Positions 33,257-42,259 of a stretch of 64,000 nucleotides of DNA are shown here, one piece after another (within the stretch, counting starts at the first letter, position 1; each line of letters opens with the position of its first letter). Source of the stretch: Streptomyces cavernicola (GTDB taxonomy: Bacteria > Actinomycetota > Actinomycetes > Streptomycetales > Streptomycetaceae). The notes under the pieces were generated by a model. That model made no database searches, was not told where the DNA came from, and saw nothing but the letters and a program-made list of their open reading frames with translations. A program made the position numbers and the translations under genes. Location: contig NZ_JASCIQ010000001.1 of NCBI RefSeq assembly GCF_029968035.1, forward strand, positions 310,001 through 374,000. Direction: 5' to 3'.

Positions 33257-36145
33257 TCAGCTGCAGCCGCTGGTCGAACCGCAGCCCTCGCAGATGTAGC
33301 AGGAGCCTGCCCGCTGCATCTTCGTACCGCAGGAGAAGCAGAGCGGGGCGTCGGCCTGGATGCCCAGCTGCATCTCGACGAGCTCCGCGGAGGTGTGCGC
33401 CTCCTTCGGGGCCGCGGTCTCGGCCTGCGGCGCGGACACCGACTTCAGCAGCTCCTGGGCCCGCGGGGCGGACTGGGCCAGGGACTCGACGTCGACCTCG
33501 TCGTCGTCGATGGGCTGCTCGTACGAACCCGTCTCCAGGTGGCGCTGGCGCTCCTCGGCGGAGTGGATGCCGAGCGCGGAGCGCGTCTCGAAGGGCAGGA
33601 AGTCGAGCGCCAGGCGGCGGAAGATGTAGTCGACGATCGACTGCGCCATCCGCACGTCCGGGTCGTCCGTCATACCGGCCGGCTCGAAGCGCATGTTGGT
33701 GAACTTCGAGACGTACGTCTCCAGCGGAACGCCGTACTGCAGACCCACGGAGACCGCGATGGAGAAGGCGTCCATCATGCCCGCGAGGGTGGAGCCCTGC
33801 TTGGACATCTTCAGGAAGACCTCGCCGAGACCGTCGTCCGGGTAGGAGTTGGCGGTCATGTAACCCTCGGCGCCGCCGACGGTGAAGGAGGTGGTGATGC
33901 CGGGACGGCCCTTCGGGAGGCGCTTGCGGACCGGACGGTACTCGACGACCTTCTCGACCGCCTCGCGGATGGTCTCCTCGGTCTTCGCGGTGACCTCGGC
34001 CTTCTCCTCCTCCTTCTTCTTGGCGGAGAGAGGCTGGCCGACCTTGCAGTTGTCGCGGTAGATGGCGAGCGCCTTGACGCCCATCTTCCACGCCTCGAAG
34101 TAGACCTCTTCGACGTCCTCGACGGTGGCGGTCTCCGGGAGGTTGACCGTCTTGGAGAGGGCGCCGGAGATCCACGGCTGGATCGCGGCCATCATGCGGA
34201 CGTGGCCCATCGCCGAGATGGAGCGCTCGCCCATGGCGCAGTCGAAGACCTCGTAGTGCTCGGTCTTCAGGCCCGGGGCGTCGATCACGTTGCCGTGCTC
34301 GGCGATGTGGGCGACGATCGCCTCGACCTGCTCCGGCTGGTAGCCGAGGCGGCGCAGCGCCTGCGGCACGGTGCCGTTGACGATCTGCATCGAACCGCCG
34401 CCGACCAGCTTCTTGAACTTGACCAGGGCGAGGTCGGGCTCGAGACCGGTGGTGTCGCAGGACATCGCGAGACCGATGGTGCCGGTCGGGGCGATGACCG
34501 AGGCCTGCGAGTTGCGGAAGCCGTTCTTCTCGCCGAGGCGGACGACGTCCTGCCAGGCCTCCGTGGCGGCGGCCCAGACCGGGGTGTCCAGGTCGTCCAT
34601 GCGGACGGCCTTGGCGTTGGCGTCGGCGTGCTGCTTCATGACGCGCTTGTGCGGCGTCGCGTTCTTCGCGTAGCCGTCGTACGGGCCGACCACGGCGGCG
34701 AGTTCGGCGGAGCGCTTGTACGACGTGCCCGTCATCAGGGAGGTGATGGCGCCGGCGAGCGCACGGCCGCCGTCGGAGTCGTAGGCGTGGCCGGTCGCCA
34801 TCAGGAGGGCGCCGAGGTTGGCGTAGCCGATGCCGAGCTGGCGGAAGGCGCGGGTGTTCTCACCGATCTTCTGCGTCGGGAAGTCCGCGAAGCAGATGGA
34901 GATGTCCATCGCGGTGATGACCAGCTCGACGACCTTCGCGAAGCGCTCGGGCTCGAAGGACTGGTTGCCCTCGCCGTCGTCCTTGAGGAACTTCATGAGG
35001 TTCAGCGAGGCGAGGTTGCACGAGGTGTTGTCCAGGTGCATGTACTCGGAGCACGGGTTCGAGCCGTTGATGCGGCCGGACTCCGGGCAGGTGTGCCACG
35101 CGTTGATGGTGTCGTCGTACTGGATGCCGGGGTCGGCGCAGGCCCAGGCGGCCTCGGCCATCTTGCGGAAGAGGGACTTGGCCTCGACCTCTTCGATGAC
35201 GTCGCCGCTCATCCGGGAGCGAAGGCCGAAGTTGCCGCCGGACTCCACGGCCTTCATGAACTCGTCGTTCACGCGGACCGAGTTGTTGGCGTTCTGGTAC
35301 TGGACGGACGTGATGTCGTCGCCGCCCAGGTCCATGTCGAAGCCCGCGTCGCGCAGGGCGCGGATCTTCTCCTCCTCCTTCACCTTGGTCTCGATGAAGG
35401 ACTCGATGTCGGGGTGGTCGACGTCGAGGATGACCATCTTGGCCGCACGGCGGGTGGCGCCACCGGACTTGATGGTTCCGGCGGAGGCGTCGGCGCCGCG
35501 CATGAAGGAGACGGGACCGGAGGCGTTGCCGCCGGAGGAGAGCAGCTCCTTGGAGGAGCGGATGCGGGAGAGGTTCAGGCCGGCGCCGGAGCCGCCCTTG
35601 AAGATCATTCCCTCTTCCTTGTACCACTCCAGGATCGACTCCATGGAGTCGTCGACGGAGAGGATGAAGCAGGCGGAGACCTGCTGCGGCTGCGGCGTGC
35701 CGACGTTGAACCACACCGGGGAGTTGAAGCTGAAGATCTGGTGCAGGAGGGCGTAGGCCAGCTCGTGCTCGAAGATCTCGGCGTCTGCGGGCGAGGCGAA
35801 GTAGCTGTTCTCCTCGCCGGCCTTGCGGTACGTCTTCACGATCCGGTCGATCAGCTGCTTCAGACCGGTCTCGCGCTGCGGGGTGCCGACGGCCCCGCGG
35901 AAGTACTTGCTGGTGACGATGTTGACCGCGTTCACCGACCAGAAGTCGGGGAACTCGACGCCACGCTGCTCGAAGTTGACCGAGCCGTCGCGCCAGTTGG
36001 TCATGACGACGTCACGGCGCTCCCACTCCACCTCGTCGTACGGATGCACGCCGGGGGTGGTGTGGATGCGCTCGATGCGCAGACCCTTGCTCTTGGAACC
36101 CTTGGAACGGGAACCTCGTGCCGGGCCGCTCGCCGTCTCTGTCAT
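33257..36145 (-). CDS. nrdJ: class II (B12-dependent) ribonucleotide reductase
   Basis: Adenosylcobalamin-dependent reductase that makes deoxynucleotides without oxygen-dependent radical generation. 962 residues from ATG 36143-36145, after an AAAGGGAGG site. The alpha/beta-barrel holds the radical/proton-relay NPCSEYMHLDNTSCNLASLNL motif and further barrel segments (FGLRSRMSGDVIEEVE, PTGTIGLAMSCDTTGLEP). The C-terminus has a zinc or redox cysteine cluster (CFSCGTKM, then CYICEGCG). It lies 160 bp downstream of nrdR on the same strand, as in the nrdRJ operon of other Streptomyces. Confidence 0.95.
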   Translation of the reverse strand: MTETASGPARGSRSKGSKSKGLRIERIHTTPGVHPYDEVEWERRDVVMTNWRDGSVNFEQRGVEFPDFWSVNAVNIVTSKYFRGAVGTPQRETGLKQLIDRIVKTYRKAGEENSYFASPADAEIFEHELAYALLHQIFSFNSPVWFNVGTPQPQQVSACFILSVDDSMESILEWYKEEGMIFKGGSGAGLNLSRIRSSKELLSSGGNASGPVSFMRGADASAGTIKSGGATRRAAKMVILDVDHPDIESFIETKVKEEEKIRALRDAGFDMDLGGDDITSVQYQNANNSVRVNDEFMKAVESGGNFGLRSRMSGDVIEEVEAKSLFRKMAEAAWACADPGIQYDDTINAWHTCPESGRINGSNPCSEYMHLDNTSCNLASLNLMKFLKDDGEGNQSFEPERFAKVVELVITAMDISICFADFPTQKIGENTRAFRQLGIGYANLGALLMATGHAYDSDGGRALAGAITSLMTGTSYKRSAELAAVVGPYDGYAKNATPHKRVMKQHADANAKAVRMDDLDTPVWAAATEAWQDVVRLGEKNGFRNSQASVIAPTGTIGLAMSCDTTGLEPDLALVKFKKLVGGGSMQIVNGTVPQALRRLGYQPEQVEAIVAHIAEHGNVIDAPGLKTEHYEVFDCAMGERSISAMGHVRMMAAIQPWISGALSKTVNLPETATVEDVEEVYFEAWKMGVKALAIYRDNCKVGQPLSAKKKEEEKAEVTAKTEETIREAVEKVVEYRPVRKRLPKGRPGITTSFTVGGAEGYMTANSYPDDGLGEVFLKMSKQGSTLAGMMDAFSIAVSVGLQYGVPLETYVSKFTNMRFEPAGMTDDPDVRMAQSIVDYIFRRLALDFLPFETRSALGIHSAEERQRHLETGSYEQPIDDDEVDVESLAQSAPRAQELLKSVSAPQAETAAPKEAHTSAELVEMQLGIQADAPLCFSCGTKMQRAGSCYICEGCGSTSGCS

Positions 36146-36305
36146 GCCGCCTCCCTTTATCGGGCTAAAACGCCCTAAAGTGCCTCGTTCTTCCCCGTGG
36201 CACGGTGTGTGTCTGGTGTCGCGGGCACCCCGAGGGCACCCATGACGGGTCTGGATCGCCGCTGATCGGCCGGACCGTTCCTGCTGGGTCCGCTCCGGCC
36301 CGCCG

Positions 36306-36842
36306 TCAGTCGGCGGCGGTGGCGGGCACGGGGACTTCGACAGTCCCTCCGGGCCCGCTATCGGCCTGCCGGCCGTCGTCCTCGCCTCTCGCGGAGCCAC
36401 GCTGCTCCCTGAGTTCCGCGATGGCGCTCTCGAAGTCCTCGAGCGAGTCGAACGCCCGGTACACGGACGCGAATCGCAGGTAGGCGACGAGGTCGAGCTC
36501 GCGCAGCGGTCCGAGTATGGCCAGGCCCACATCGTGGGTGGTCAGCTCGGCGCTGCCGGTGGCACGCACCGCTTCCTCGACCCGCTGGCCGAGCTGGGCG
36601 AGAGCGTCCTCGGTCACCGGTCGCCCCTGGCATGCCTTGCGGACGCCATTGATGACCTTGGTACGGCTGAAAGGTTCGGTCACCCCGCTGCGCTTGATCA
36701 CCATCAGCGAGCAGGTCTCCACGGTCGTGAAACGACGGGAGCAGTCCGGGCACTGACGGCGCCTGCGGATCGACGTGCCGTCGTCCGTGGTGCGGCTGTC
36801 GACGACGCGGCTGTCGGGGTGCCTGCAGAAGGGGCAGTGCAT
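36306..36842 (-). CDS. nrdR: transcriptional repressor NrdR
   Basis: ATP/dATP-sensing repressor of ribonucleotide reductase genes. 178 residues from ATG 36840-36842, with an AAGGAGGG ribosome site. The N-terminal zinc ribbon has CPFC near residues 3-6 and CPDC near 31-34. The ATP-cone follows ([29 protein letters not shown], then [19 protein letters not shown]). The Gly/Asp-rich C-terminus is longer than in most NrdR. Two NrdR boxes stand upstream, so it should repress itself and nrdJ. Confidence 0.94.
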   Translation of the reverse strand: MHCPFCRHPDSRVVDSRTTDDGTSIRRRRQCPDCSRRFTTVETCSLMVIKRSGVTEPFSRTKVINGVRKACQGRPVTEDALAQLGQRVEEAVRATGSAELTTHDVGLAILGPLRELDLVAYLRFASVYRAFDSLEDFESAIAELREQRGSARGEDDGRQADSGPGGTVEVPVPATAAD

Positions 36843-36951
36843 AACTCCCAACCCTCCTTCACAGCACGACTGAATGGCCTCGAAGAGGGCCTTGCAGCCC
36901 CTCGAAGCAGCCCCAAGCATAGGCGATGGCCGAGGCCCTGAAGGACCAGGG

Positions 36952-36998
36952 ACCACAACTTCTGGGCGGCGCAGCCAATCCAACCACTAGATCTTGGG
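36952..36998 (-). promoter_or_regulatory. pair of NrdR boxes
   Basis: CCCAAGATCTAGTGG (36998-36984) and CCCAGAAGTTGTGGT (36966-36952) on the minus strand both resemble the palindromic NrdR box. Their centres are 32 bp apart, about three helical turns, the usual arrangement. They lie 110-156 bp before nrdR. Confidence 0.7.
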
Positions 36999-37244
36999 TT
37001 TGGCTTCACAAACGGCGTCATCGCGTGTCGCGGATCCGACGCCAAGCAGGGGCCGTCGACGAGAGTACGCGAAGGGGGGCGAGGCCCGATCGGGGAGGGC
37101 TCGGATGGCACACTGGGAGACACCACTGCGGGGCGCTCGACACCAGCGGTGAAGCGTACCGTAATGAACCGAATTGCCTTTCGGATCGAGCGTCAGCCAT
37201 ACACCTGAGCTCATGATCACGTCAGGCGGTACGCGATTTTTCAC

Positions 37245-37260
37245 TCGAACGTGTGTTTGG
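37245..37260 (+). promoter_or_regulatory. LexA SOS box
   Basis: TCGAAC-gtgt-GTTTGG fits the actinobacterial SOS box TCGAACNNNNGTTCGA, with changes only in the second half. It is 63 bp before the lexA start codon and implies autorepression. Confidence 0.75.
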
Positions 37261-37322
37261 CGCAACCTTTCGAAAGCTACTACCGTTGTCCAGCTAGGGA
37301 GAACATCTCGAGAGGGGCCGCC

Positions 37323-38108
37323 GTGACCACCACCGCAGACAGCGCCACCATCACCGCCCAGGACCGCGCCCAGGGCCGACTCGAGCCGGTGCATGCCATG
37401 AATGACGGAGCCACGAACCCGGAGGGGGCCAAGCCCACACGCTCGCTTCCCGGGCGACCTCCAGGCATCAGGGCGGACAGCACCGGGCTCACAGACCGCC
37501 AGCGCCGCGTGATCGAGGTCATCAGGGACTCCGTGCAGCGGCGTGGATACCCGCCGTCCATGCGGGAGATCGGCCAGGCGGTGGGCCTCTCCAGCACGTC
37601 CTCCGTGGCGCACCAGCTGATGGCCCTGGAGCGCAAGGGCTTCCTGCGCCGGGACCCGCACCGGCCGCGTGCGTACGAGGTGCGTGGTTCCGACCAGCCC
37701 AGCAGCCAGCCGACGGACACCACCGGCAAGCCGGCCGCGTCGTACGTCCCGCTGGTCGGCCGGATCGCCGCCGGTGGCCCGATCCTCGCCGAGGAGTCGG
37801 TGGAGGACGTCTTCCCGCTCCCGCGCCAGCTGGTCGGTGACGGTGAGCTGTTCGTCCTCAAGGTCGTCGGCGACTCCATGATCGAGGCGGCGATCTGCGA
37901 CGGGGACTGGGTCACCGTCCGCCGCCAGCCCGTCGCGGAGAACGGCGACATCGTGGCGGCCATGCTCGACGGCGAGGCCACGGTGAAGCGGTTCAAGCGC
38001 GAGGACGGGCATGTGTGGCTGCTGCCGCACAACTCCGCGTACCAGCCGATCCCGGGTGACGAGGCGACGATCCTCGGCAAGGTCGTGGCGGTGCTGCGGC
38101 GGGTGTGA
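37323..38108 (+). CDS. lexA: SOS repressor LexA
   Basis: Self-cleaving repressor of the DNA-damage response, 261 residues from GTG 37323 after GAGAGGGG. A variable N-terminal extension of about 55 residues precedes the winged helix ([50 protein letters not shown]). The S24 peptidase domain has the scissile Ala150-Gly151, nucleophile Ser185 in VVGDSM and general base Lys222 in ATVKRF. An SOS box precedes it. Confidence 0.95.
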   Translation: MTTTADSATITAQDRAQGRLEPVHAMNDGATNPEGAKPTRSLPGRPPGIRADSTGLTDRQRRVIEVIRDSVQRRGYPPSMREIGQAVGLSSTSSVAHQLMALERKGFLRRDPHRPRAYEVRGSDQPSSQPTDTTGKPAASYVPLVGRIAAGGPILAEESVEDVFPLPRQLVGDGELFVLKVVGDSMIEAAICDGDWVTVRRQPVAENGDIVAAMLDGEATVKRFKREDGHVWLLPHNSAYQPIPGDEATILGKVVAVLRRV

Positions 38109-38111
38109 AGT

Positions 38112-38173
38112 CGGGGGCACAGCCCCCGAGCCCCCTAGTCCGGGCCCCGGAACCTACTGCGCCGGTTCCGGGG
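38112..38173. terminator. double hairpin after lexA
   Basis: CGGGGGC-ACA-GCCCCCG at 38112-38128, then CCCCGGAACC with GGTTCCGGGG at 38145-38173, between lexA and the convergent helicase gene. Confidence 0.8.
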
Positions 38174-38288
38174 TCCTGTGTTTGCGTGTGTGCGCCGCTG
38201 GGCTGCTCTCTTTTCGGCGGCTGCCCGCTTTGTCGTGGCTGAGCGCGCAGTTCCCCGCGCCCCTTTCGGGGCGCCCACGCCCGAGCCC

Positions 38289-40283
38289 TTACGAAGCGTC
38301 CTCCGTCTGCTTCGCTGCCGCGTCGATCGCTGCCAGGGAGCGGCGGACCTGGTTGCGGTCCGTGGTGTACCAGAACTCGGGCAGTGAGGCCTTCAGATAG
38401 CTGCCGTAGCGGGCCGTGGCCAGGCGGGGGTCCAGGACCGCGACCACGCCGCGGTCGCCCGAGGCGCGGACCAGACGGCCCGCTCCCTGCGCCATCAGCA
38501 GCGCCGCGTGCGTCGCCGCCACGGCCATGAAGCCGTTGCCGCCGTTGTCCTCTACGGCCTTCTGGCGGGCGCTCATCAGCGGGTCGTCCGGGCGTGGGAA
38601 CGGGATCTTGTCCATCACCACGAGCTGGCAGCTGGCGCCCGGCACGTCCACGCCCTGCCACAGCGAGAGCGTGCCGAACAGGCAGGTCTTCGGGTCCGCC
38701 GCGAAGTTCTTGATCAGCTCGCCGAGGGTCTCCTCGCCCTGCAGCAGGATCGGGAACTCCGGGATACGGGACCGCAGTTCCTCGGCGGCGGACTGCGCGG
38801 CCCGCATCGAGGAGAACAGGCCGAGCGTGCGCCCGCCGCTCGCCTGGATCAGCTCCGTCAGCTCGTCCAGCATGTCGCCGCGCGTGCCGTCACGGGACGG
38901 GCGGGCCAGATGCTTCGCGACGTAGAGGATGCCCTGCTTGCCGTAGTCGAAGGGAGAGCCGACGTCGATGCCCTTCCAGACGGGCAGGTCCTCCGACTCG
39001 CCCTCCGTGCCGGCGAGGCCCTCCGGGGCGAGGCCTAGGGAGGCTCCGACGCCGTTGAAGTCGCCGCCCAGCTTCAGCGTGGCCGAGGCGAGGACGACGG
39101 AGCGGTCCGTGAAGAGCTTCTCGCGGAGCAGGCCGGAGACCGACATGGGGGCTACGCGCAAGGAAGCTCCGAAGCGGTCGTGCCGCTCGTACCAGACGAC
39201 GTCCCACTCCGAGCCGTTGGTGACGCGCTCCGCGACATCGTGGACGTTCTCCACCGAGGCCAGGGCCTGCTTGCGGACGGCGTCCTCGTCCTGGACGGAC
39301 TTGTCGCGGGTGGCGCCGATCGCGGAGATCGTGTTCCGGGCGGCGTCGCGCAGCGCGAGCAGCGCGTAACCGAGGTCCTCGGGGATCTCCTCCAGGCGGC
39401 CGGGCAGGGCCAGCTCCATGATCCGCTCGAAGCCCTCGGCGGCGGTCTGCAGCTGGTCGGCGATCTTCTCGTTGACCAGCTTCGCGGAGCGGCGGACCGC
39501 GCGGTTCACCTGGCCCGGGGTGAGCTCGCCCGTGGCCACGCCGGTGACGCGGGAGACCAGTTCGTGCGCCTCGTCCACGATCAGGACCTCGTGCTGCGGG
39601 AGGACCGGCGCACCCTCGATGGCGTCGATGGCGAGCAGCGCGTGGTTGGTGACGATCACCTCGGCGAGCTTCGCGCGCTCACGGGCCGACTCGGCGAAGC
39701 ACTCCGCGCCGTACGCGCACTTCGAGGCGCCCAGGCACTCGCGGGACGAGACCGACGCCTGCGACCAGGCGCGGTCGGAGACGCCCGGCGTCAGGTCGTC
39801 CCGGTCGCCGGTCTCCGTCTCGTCCGCCCAGTCCCGCAGGCGGAGCAGGTCCTGGCCGAGCTTGCTGGTGGGCGCGGCCGCCTCGAACTGGTCGAAGAGG
39901 CCCTCCTCCTCGTCCTGCGGCACGCCCTCGTGCAGCCGGTGCAGGCACAGGTAGTTCGAGCGGCCCTTGAGCATGGCGAACTGGGGGCGGCGGCGGAGCA
40001 GCGGATGCAGTGCGTCCACCGTGCGCGGAAGGTCGCGCTCCACCAGCTGGCGCTGCAGGGCGAGCGTGGCCGTGGCGACCACGACGCGCTCCCCGTGGGC
40101 GAGCGCGGGCACCAGATAGCCGAGGGACTTTCCGGTGCCCGTGCCGGCCTGGACGAGCAGGTGGGAGCCGCCGTCGATGGCCTCGGCGACGGACTCGGCC
40201 ATGGTCACCTGGCCGGGGCGCTCCGTGCCGCCGACGGCTTCGACGGCGGCGTGCAGGAGATCGGGGAGGGAGGGCTTCGTCAT
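38289..40283 (-). CDS. DinG/XPD-type ATP-dependent helicase
   Basis: Superfamily 2 iron-sulfur helicase, 664 residues. Walker A AGTGTGKS at 46-53, DEAH in VLIVDEAHELVSRV, and C-terminal motifs with LWQGVDVPGASCQLVVMDKIPFPRP and QGAGRLVRASGDRGVVAVLD. Four cysteines between motifs Ia and II (YLC, RECLGASKC, AECF) fit the 4Fe-4S cluster of XPD/DinG. It probably acts in DNA repair or replication-fork processing. Position next to lexA suggests a damage-linked role, though no clear SOS box is visible before it. Confidence 0.88.
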   Translation of the reverse strand: MTKPSLPDLLHAAVEAVGGTERPGQVTMAESVAEAIDGGSHLLVQAGTGTGKSLGYLVPALAHGERVVVATATLALQRQLVERDLPRTVDALHPLLRRRPQFAMLKGRSNYLCLHRLHEGVPQDEEEGLFDQFEAAAPTSKLGQDLLRLRDWADETETGDRDDLTPGVSDRAWSQASVSSRECLGASKCAYGAECFAESARERAKLAEVIVTNHALLAIDAIEGAPVLPQHEVLIVDEAHELVSRVTGVATGELTPGQVNRAVRRSAKLVNEKIADQLQTAAEGFERIMELALPGRLEEIPEDLGYALLALRDAARNTISAIGATRDKSVQDEDAVRKQALASVENVHDVAERVTNGSEWDVVWYERHDRFGASLRVAPMSVSGLLREKLFTDRSVVLASATLKLGGDFNGVGASLGLAPEGLAGTEGESEDLPVWKGIDVGSPFDYGKQGILYVAKHLARPSRDGTRGDMLDELTELIQASGGRTLGLFSSMRAAQSAAEELRSRIPEFPILLQGEETLGELIKNFAADPKTCLFGTLSLWQGVDVPGASCQLVVMDKIPFPRPDDPLMSARQKAVEDNGGNGFMAVAATHAALLMAQGAGRLVRASGDRGVVAVLDPRLATARYGSYLKASLPEFWYTTDRNQVRRSLAAIDAAAKQTEDAS

Positions 40284-40323
40284 AGGCCGACCAGCCTACG
40301 ACGCCCCACTGACAAACCCGTCC

Positions 40324-42147
40324 TCACGCCTGCGGCCCCAGCGGCCGCGACCCCGGGTGCAGCGGGTTCGGCACGGTCCCGTGGACGGCGGCGTGCGGGC
40401 GCTCGGGCCGGTCCCGGTAGCCGTCGAGGTGGAGCCGGTTCCGGTTCAGGCAGAGGCGCTCGATCCGGGGCGTGAGCAGGTCGAAGAGCTCGAAGCGGTC
40501 CTTCAGCTCGGGGAAGCGGGCCTGGTGGCGGTCGATCTCCTCGCGCAGGAGCGTCCAGAACTCGCCCTCGGGCACGCCGAGTTGATCTTCGTAGAGCGGG
40601 GCGAGGTAGCGGAAGACGCCCACGAACAGGCCGGAGTGGATGAACTGGGTGAGGAAGCCGGGCTCCTCGGTGAGCAGGACCTCGCGCACGTCGTCGGGCA
40701 TCGAGGCGTGCTCGGGCACGGGCTGTGCGCTGACGTTCACGTCGTCGACGAAGTCCTTGACGGCGAGCCTGACCGGGACGTCCGACTCGTCGAAGACCAC
40801 GATCGCGTTCTCCCCGTGCGGCGAGAAGACCGTGCCGTAGCGGTAGAGGAAGTGCAGGAGCGGGGGCAGCAGGGCGGCGAAGAGGCGGCGCAGCCAGACC
40901 TCGGGAGCGAGTCCGGAGCGCTCGACGAGTTCGGCGGCGAAGGCCCGCCCGTCGGCGTCGGTGTGCAGCAGGGAGGCGAGCGTTCGGGCGCGTTCGCCGG
41001 GGTCGAGGCTGCGTTCCAGGGGTTCGCGCCAGATCGCGCCGAGGAGTTCCTTGTACTGGTACGGGACGTCCGGCAGCTCGTCGTAGACCGGGTGGCGCAC
41101 GGTGACCGAGGCGACCTCGCCGAGGAGGATCACGCGGCACTCGTCGCGCAGGAACGGGTCGGCGTCGCGCAGCGCGTGCACCCAGGCGGTGACGGCCGGT
41201 GCGGCGAGGGTGCGTTCGGTCGGAAGGCCGCGCCAGACAAGGGTGTTGAGGATGGAGAGCGGCAGCTTGACGGTGTGCCGCTCGGGCCGTGAGGTGTTCA
41301 GGAACGTGCGGACGGACTGCTGCGGCAGGCGCGCGTCCGGGTCCTCGGGGAGCGGCACGATGTGGCCGGCGGCGACGGACGGGGCGAACAGCGGGAGCAC
41401 GATCTCGTCCCACTGCCAGGGGTGCACGGGCAGGTAGAGGTAGCGGCGCGGATCGAGGCCACGCGCGCGGAGTGCGTCCGCGAAGGCGTCGAGGGTGGTG
41501 GCGTCCAGCTCGTGCGTGTAGAGCCGCTCGGGGTCGGCGAGTTGCTCGACGCCCCGGTACGCGGCCAGCTCGTCGCTCACCGCGAGCCACGGCAACCGCA
41601 CCGGAACACGCGCTTCCGGCGCCCAGCGGGCGGTGTCGGCGGCGGAGAGGCCGAGCCGCCCCTTGTTGAGGACGAGCCAGGGGTGCCCAGTCTGGTGGCC
41701 TTCCAGCTCCGCATACGGGAGGTCGGCGAGTTCGGCGGTGGACAGGGCCGTGTGGTCGAGGCGGGCGTCGGCGGCGAGGGTGCTGTTCAGCTCGCGTACG
41801 ACATGGCCGAGTGTGTCCCCGTCGAGGCCGAGCAGTCTCCGCGCCCTGGCGAGGAAGGCGAACGGGTCGCCGAACGGCCGCTCCGTCCCGTCCGCCTCGC
41901 GCAGACTCGGCGAGTCCGGCTCGACCCGCCAACTCCCGTACGCCGCACGGCGGGCGCGGAAGCGGAGGCGGGCGCCGTCGTCGAGCGTGACGGCGTACGC
42001 CTCGCCGCCCTCCGGCTCCGGGGTGAGGATCTCCTCGTAGGCGAACTCGCCGAGCATCTTGGCGAGCAGCCGTCGGGCGGCGCGCGCCCAGCTCTGCGGG
42101 TTGAGCTCGGGTGGTACGGCTGCGGCGGCGAGCGGGGCGTTCGGCAC
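40324..42147 (-). CDS. IucA/IucC-type NIS siderophore synthetase
   Basis: Protein of about 607 residues. GTG 42145-42147 has the best ribosome site (GGGAGAG); ATG 42196-42198 would add 17 residues. IucA/IucC motifs: the GHQTGHPWLVLNKGRLGLS ATP-binding loop, LYLPVHPWQWDE, the QQSVRTFLNTSRPERHTVKLPLSI core, then SPHGENAIVVF and the C-terminal FhuF-like part. It condenses a carboxylate (citrate or similar) with an amine or hydroxylamine. Next to it is a diaminobutyrate-type aminotransferase, but no monooxygenase or acyltransferase. Confidence 0.88.
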   Translation of the reverse strand: MPNAPLAAAAVPPELNPQSWARAARRLLAKMLGEFAYEEILTPEPEGGEAYAVTLDDGARLRFRARRAAYGSWRVEPDSPSLREADGTERPFGDPFAFLARARRLLGLDGDTLGHVVRELNSTLAADARLDHTALSTAELADLPYAELEGHQTGHPWLVLNKGRLGLSAADTARWAPEARVPVRLPWLAVSDELAAYRGVEQLADPERLYTHELDATTLDAFADALRARGLDPRRYLYLPVHPWQWDEIVLPLFAPSVAAGHIVPLPEDPDARLPQQSVRTFLNTSRPERHTVKLPLSILNTLVWRGLPTERTLAAPAVTAWVHALRDADPFLRDECRVILLGEVASVTVRHPVYDELPDVPYQYKELLGAIWREPLERSLDPGERARTLASLLHTDADGRAFAAELVERSGLAPEVWLRRLFAALLPPLLHFLYRYGTVFSPHGENAIVVFDESDVPVRLAVKDFVDDVNVSAQPVPEHASMPDDVREVLLTEEPGFLTQFIHSGLFVGVFRYLAPLYEDQLGVPEGEFWTLLREEIDRHQARFPELKDRFELFDLLTPRIERLCLNRNRLHLDGYRDRPERPHAAVHGTVPNPLHPGSRPLGPQA

Positions 42148-42259
42148 GGTGACTCTCCCACGTCGAGACGGCGTACGGGTACGGGCTATGTGGCTCATGT
42201 TCCTGAGGAGGGACGGGAGTTGAGCGTATGCAGGCCGGACGGCGGGCCGCACGGGTTCT

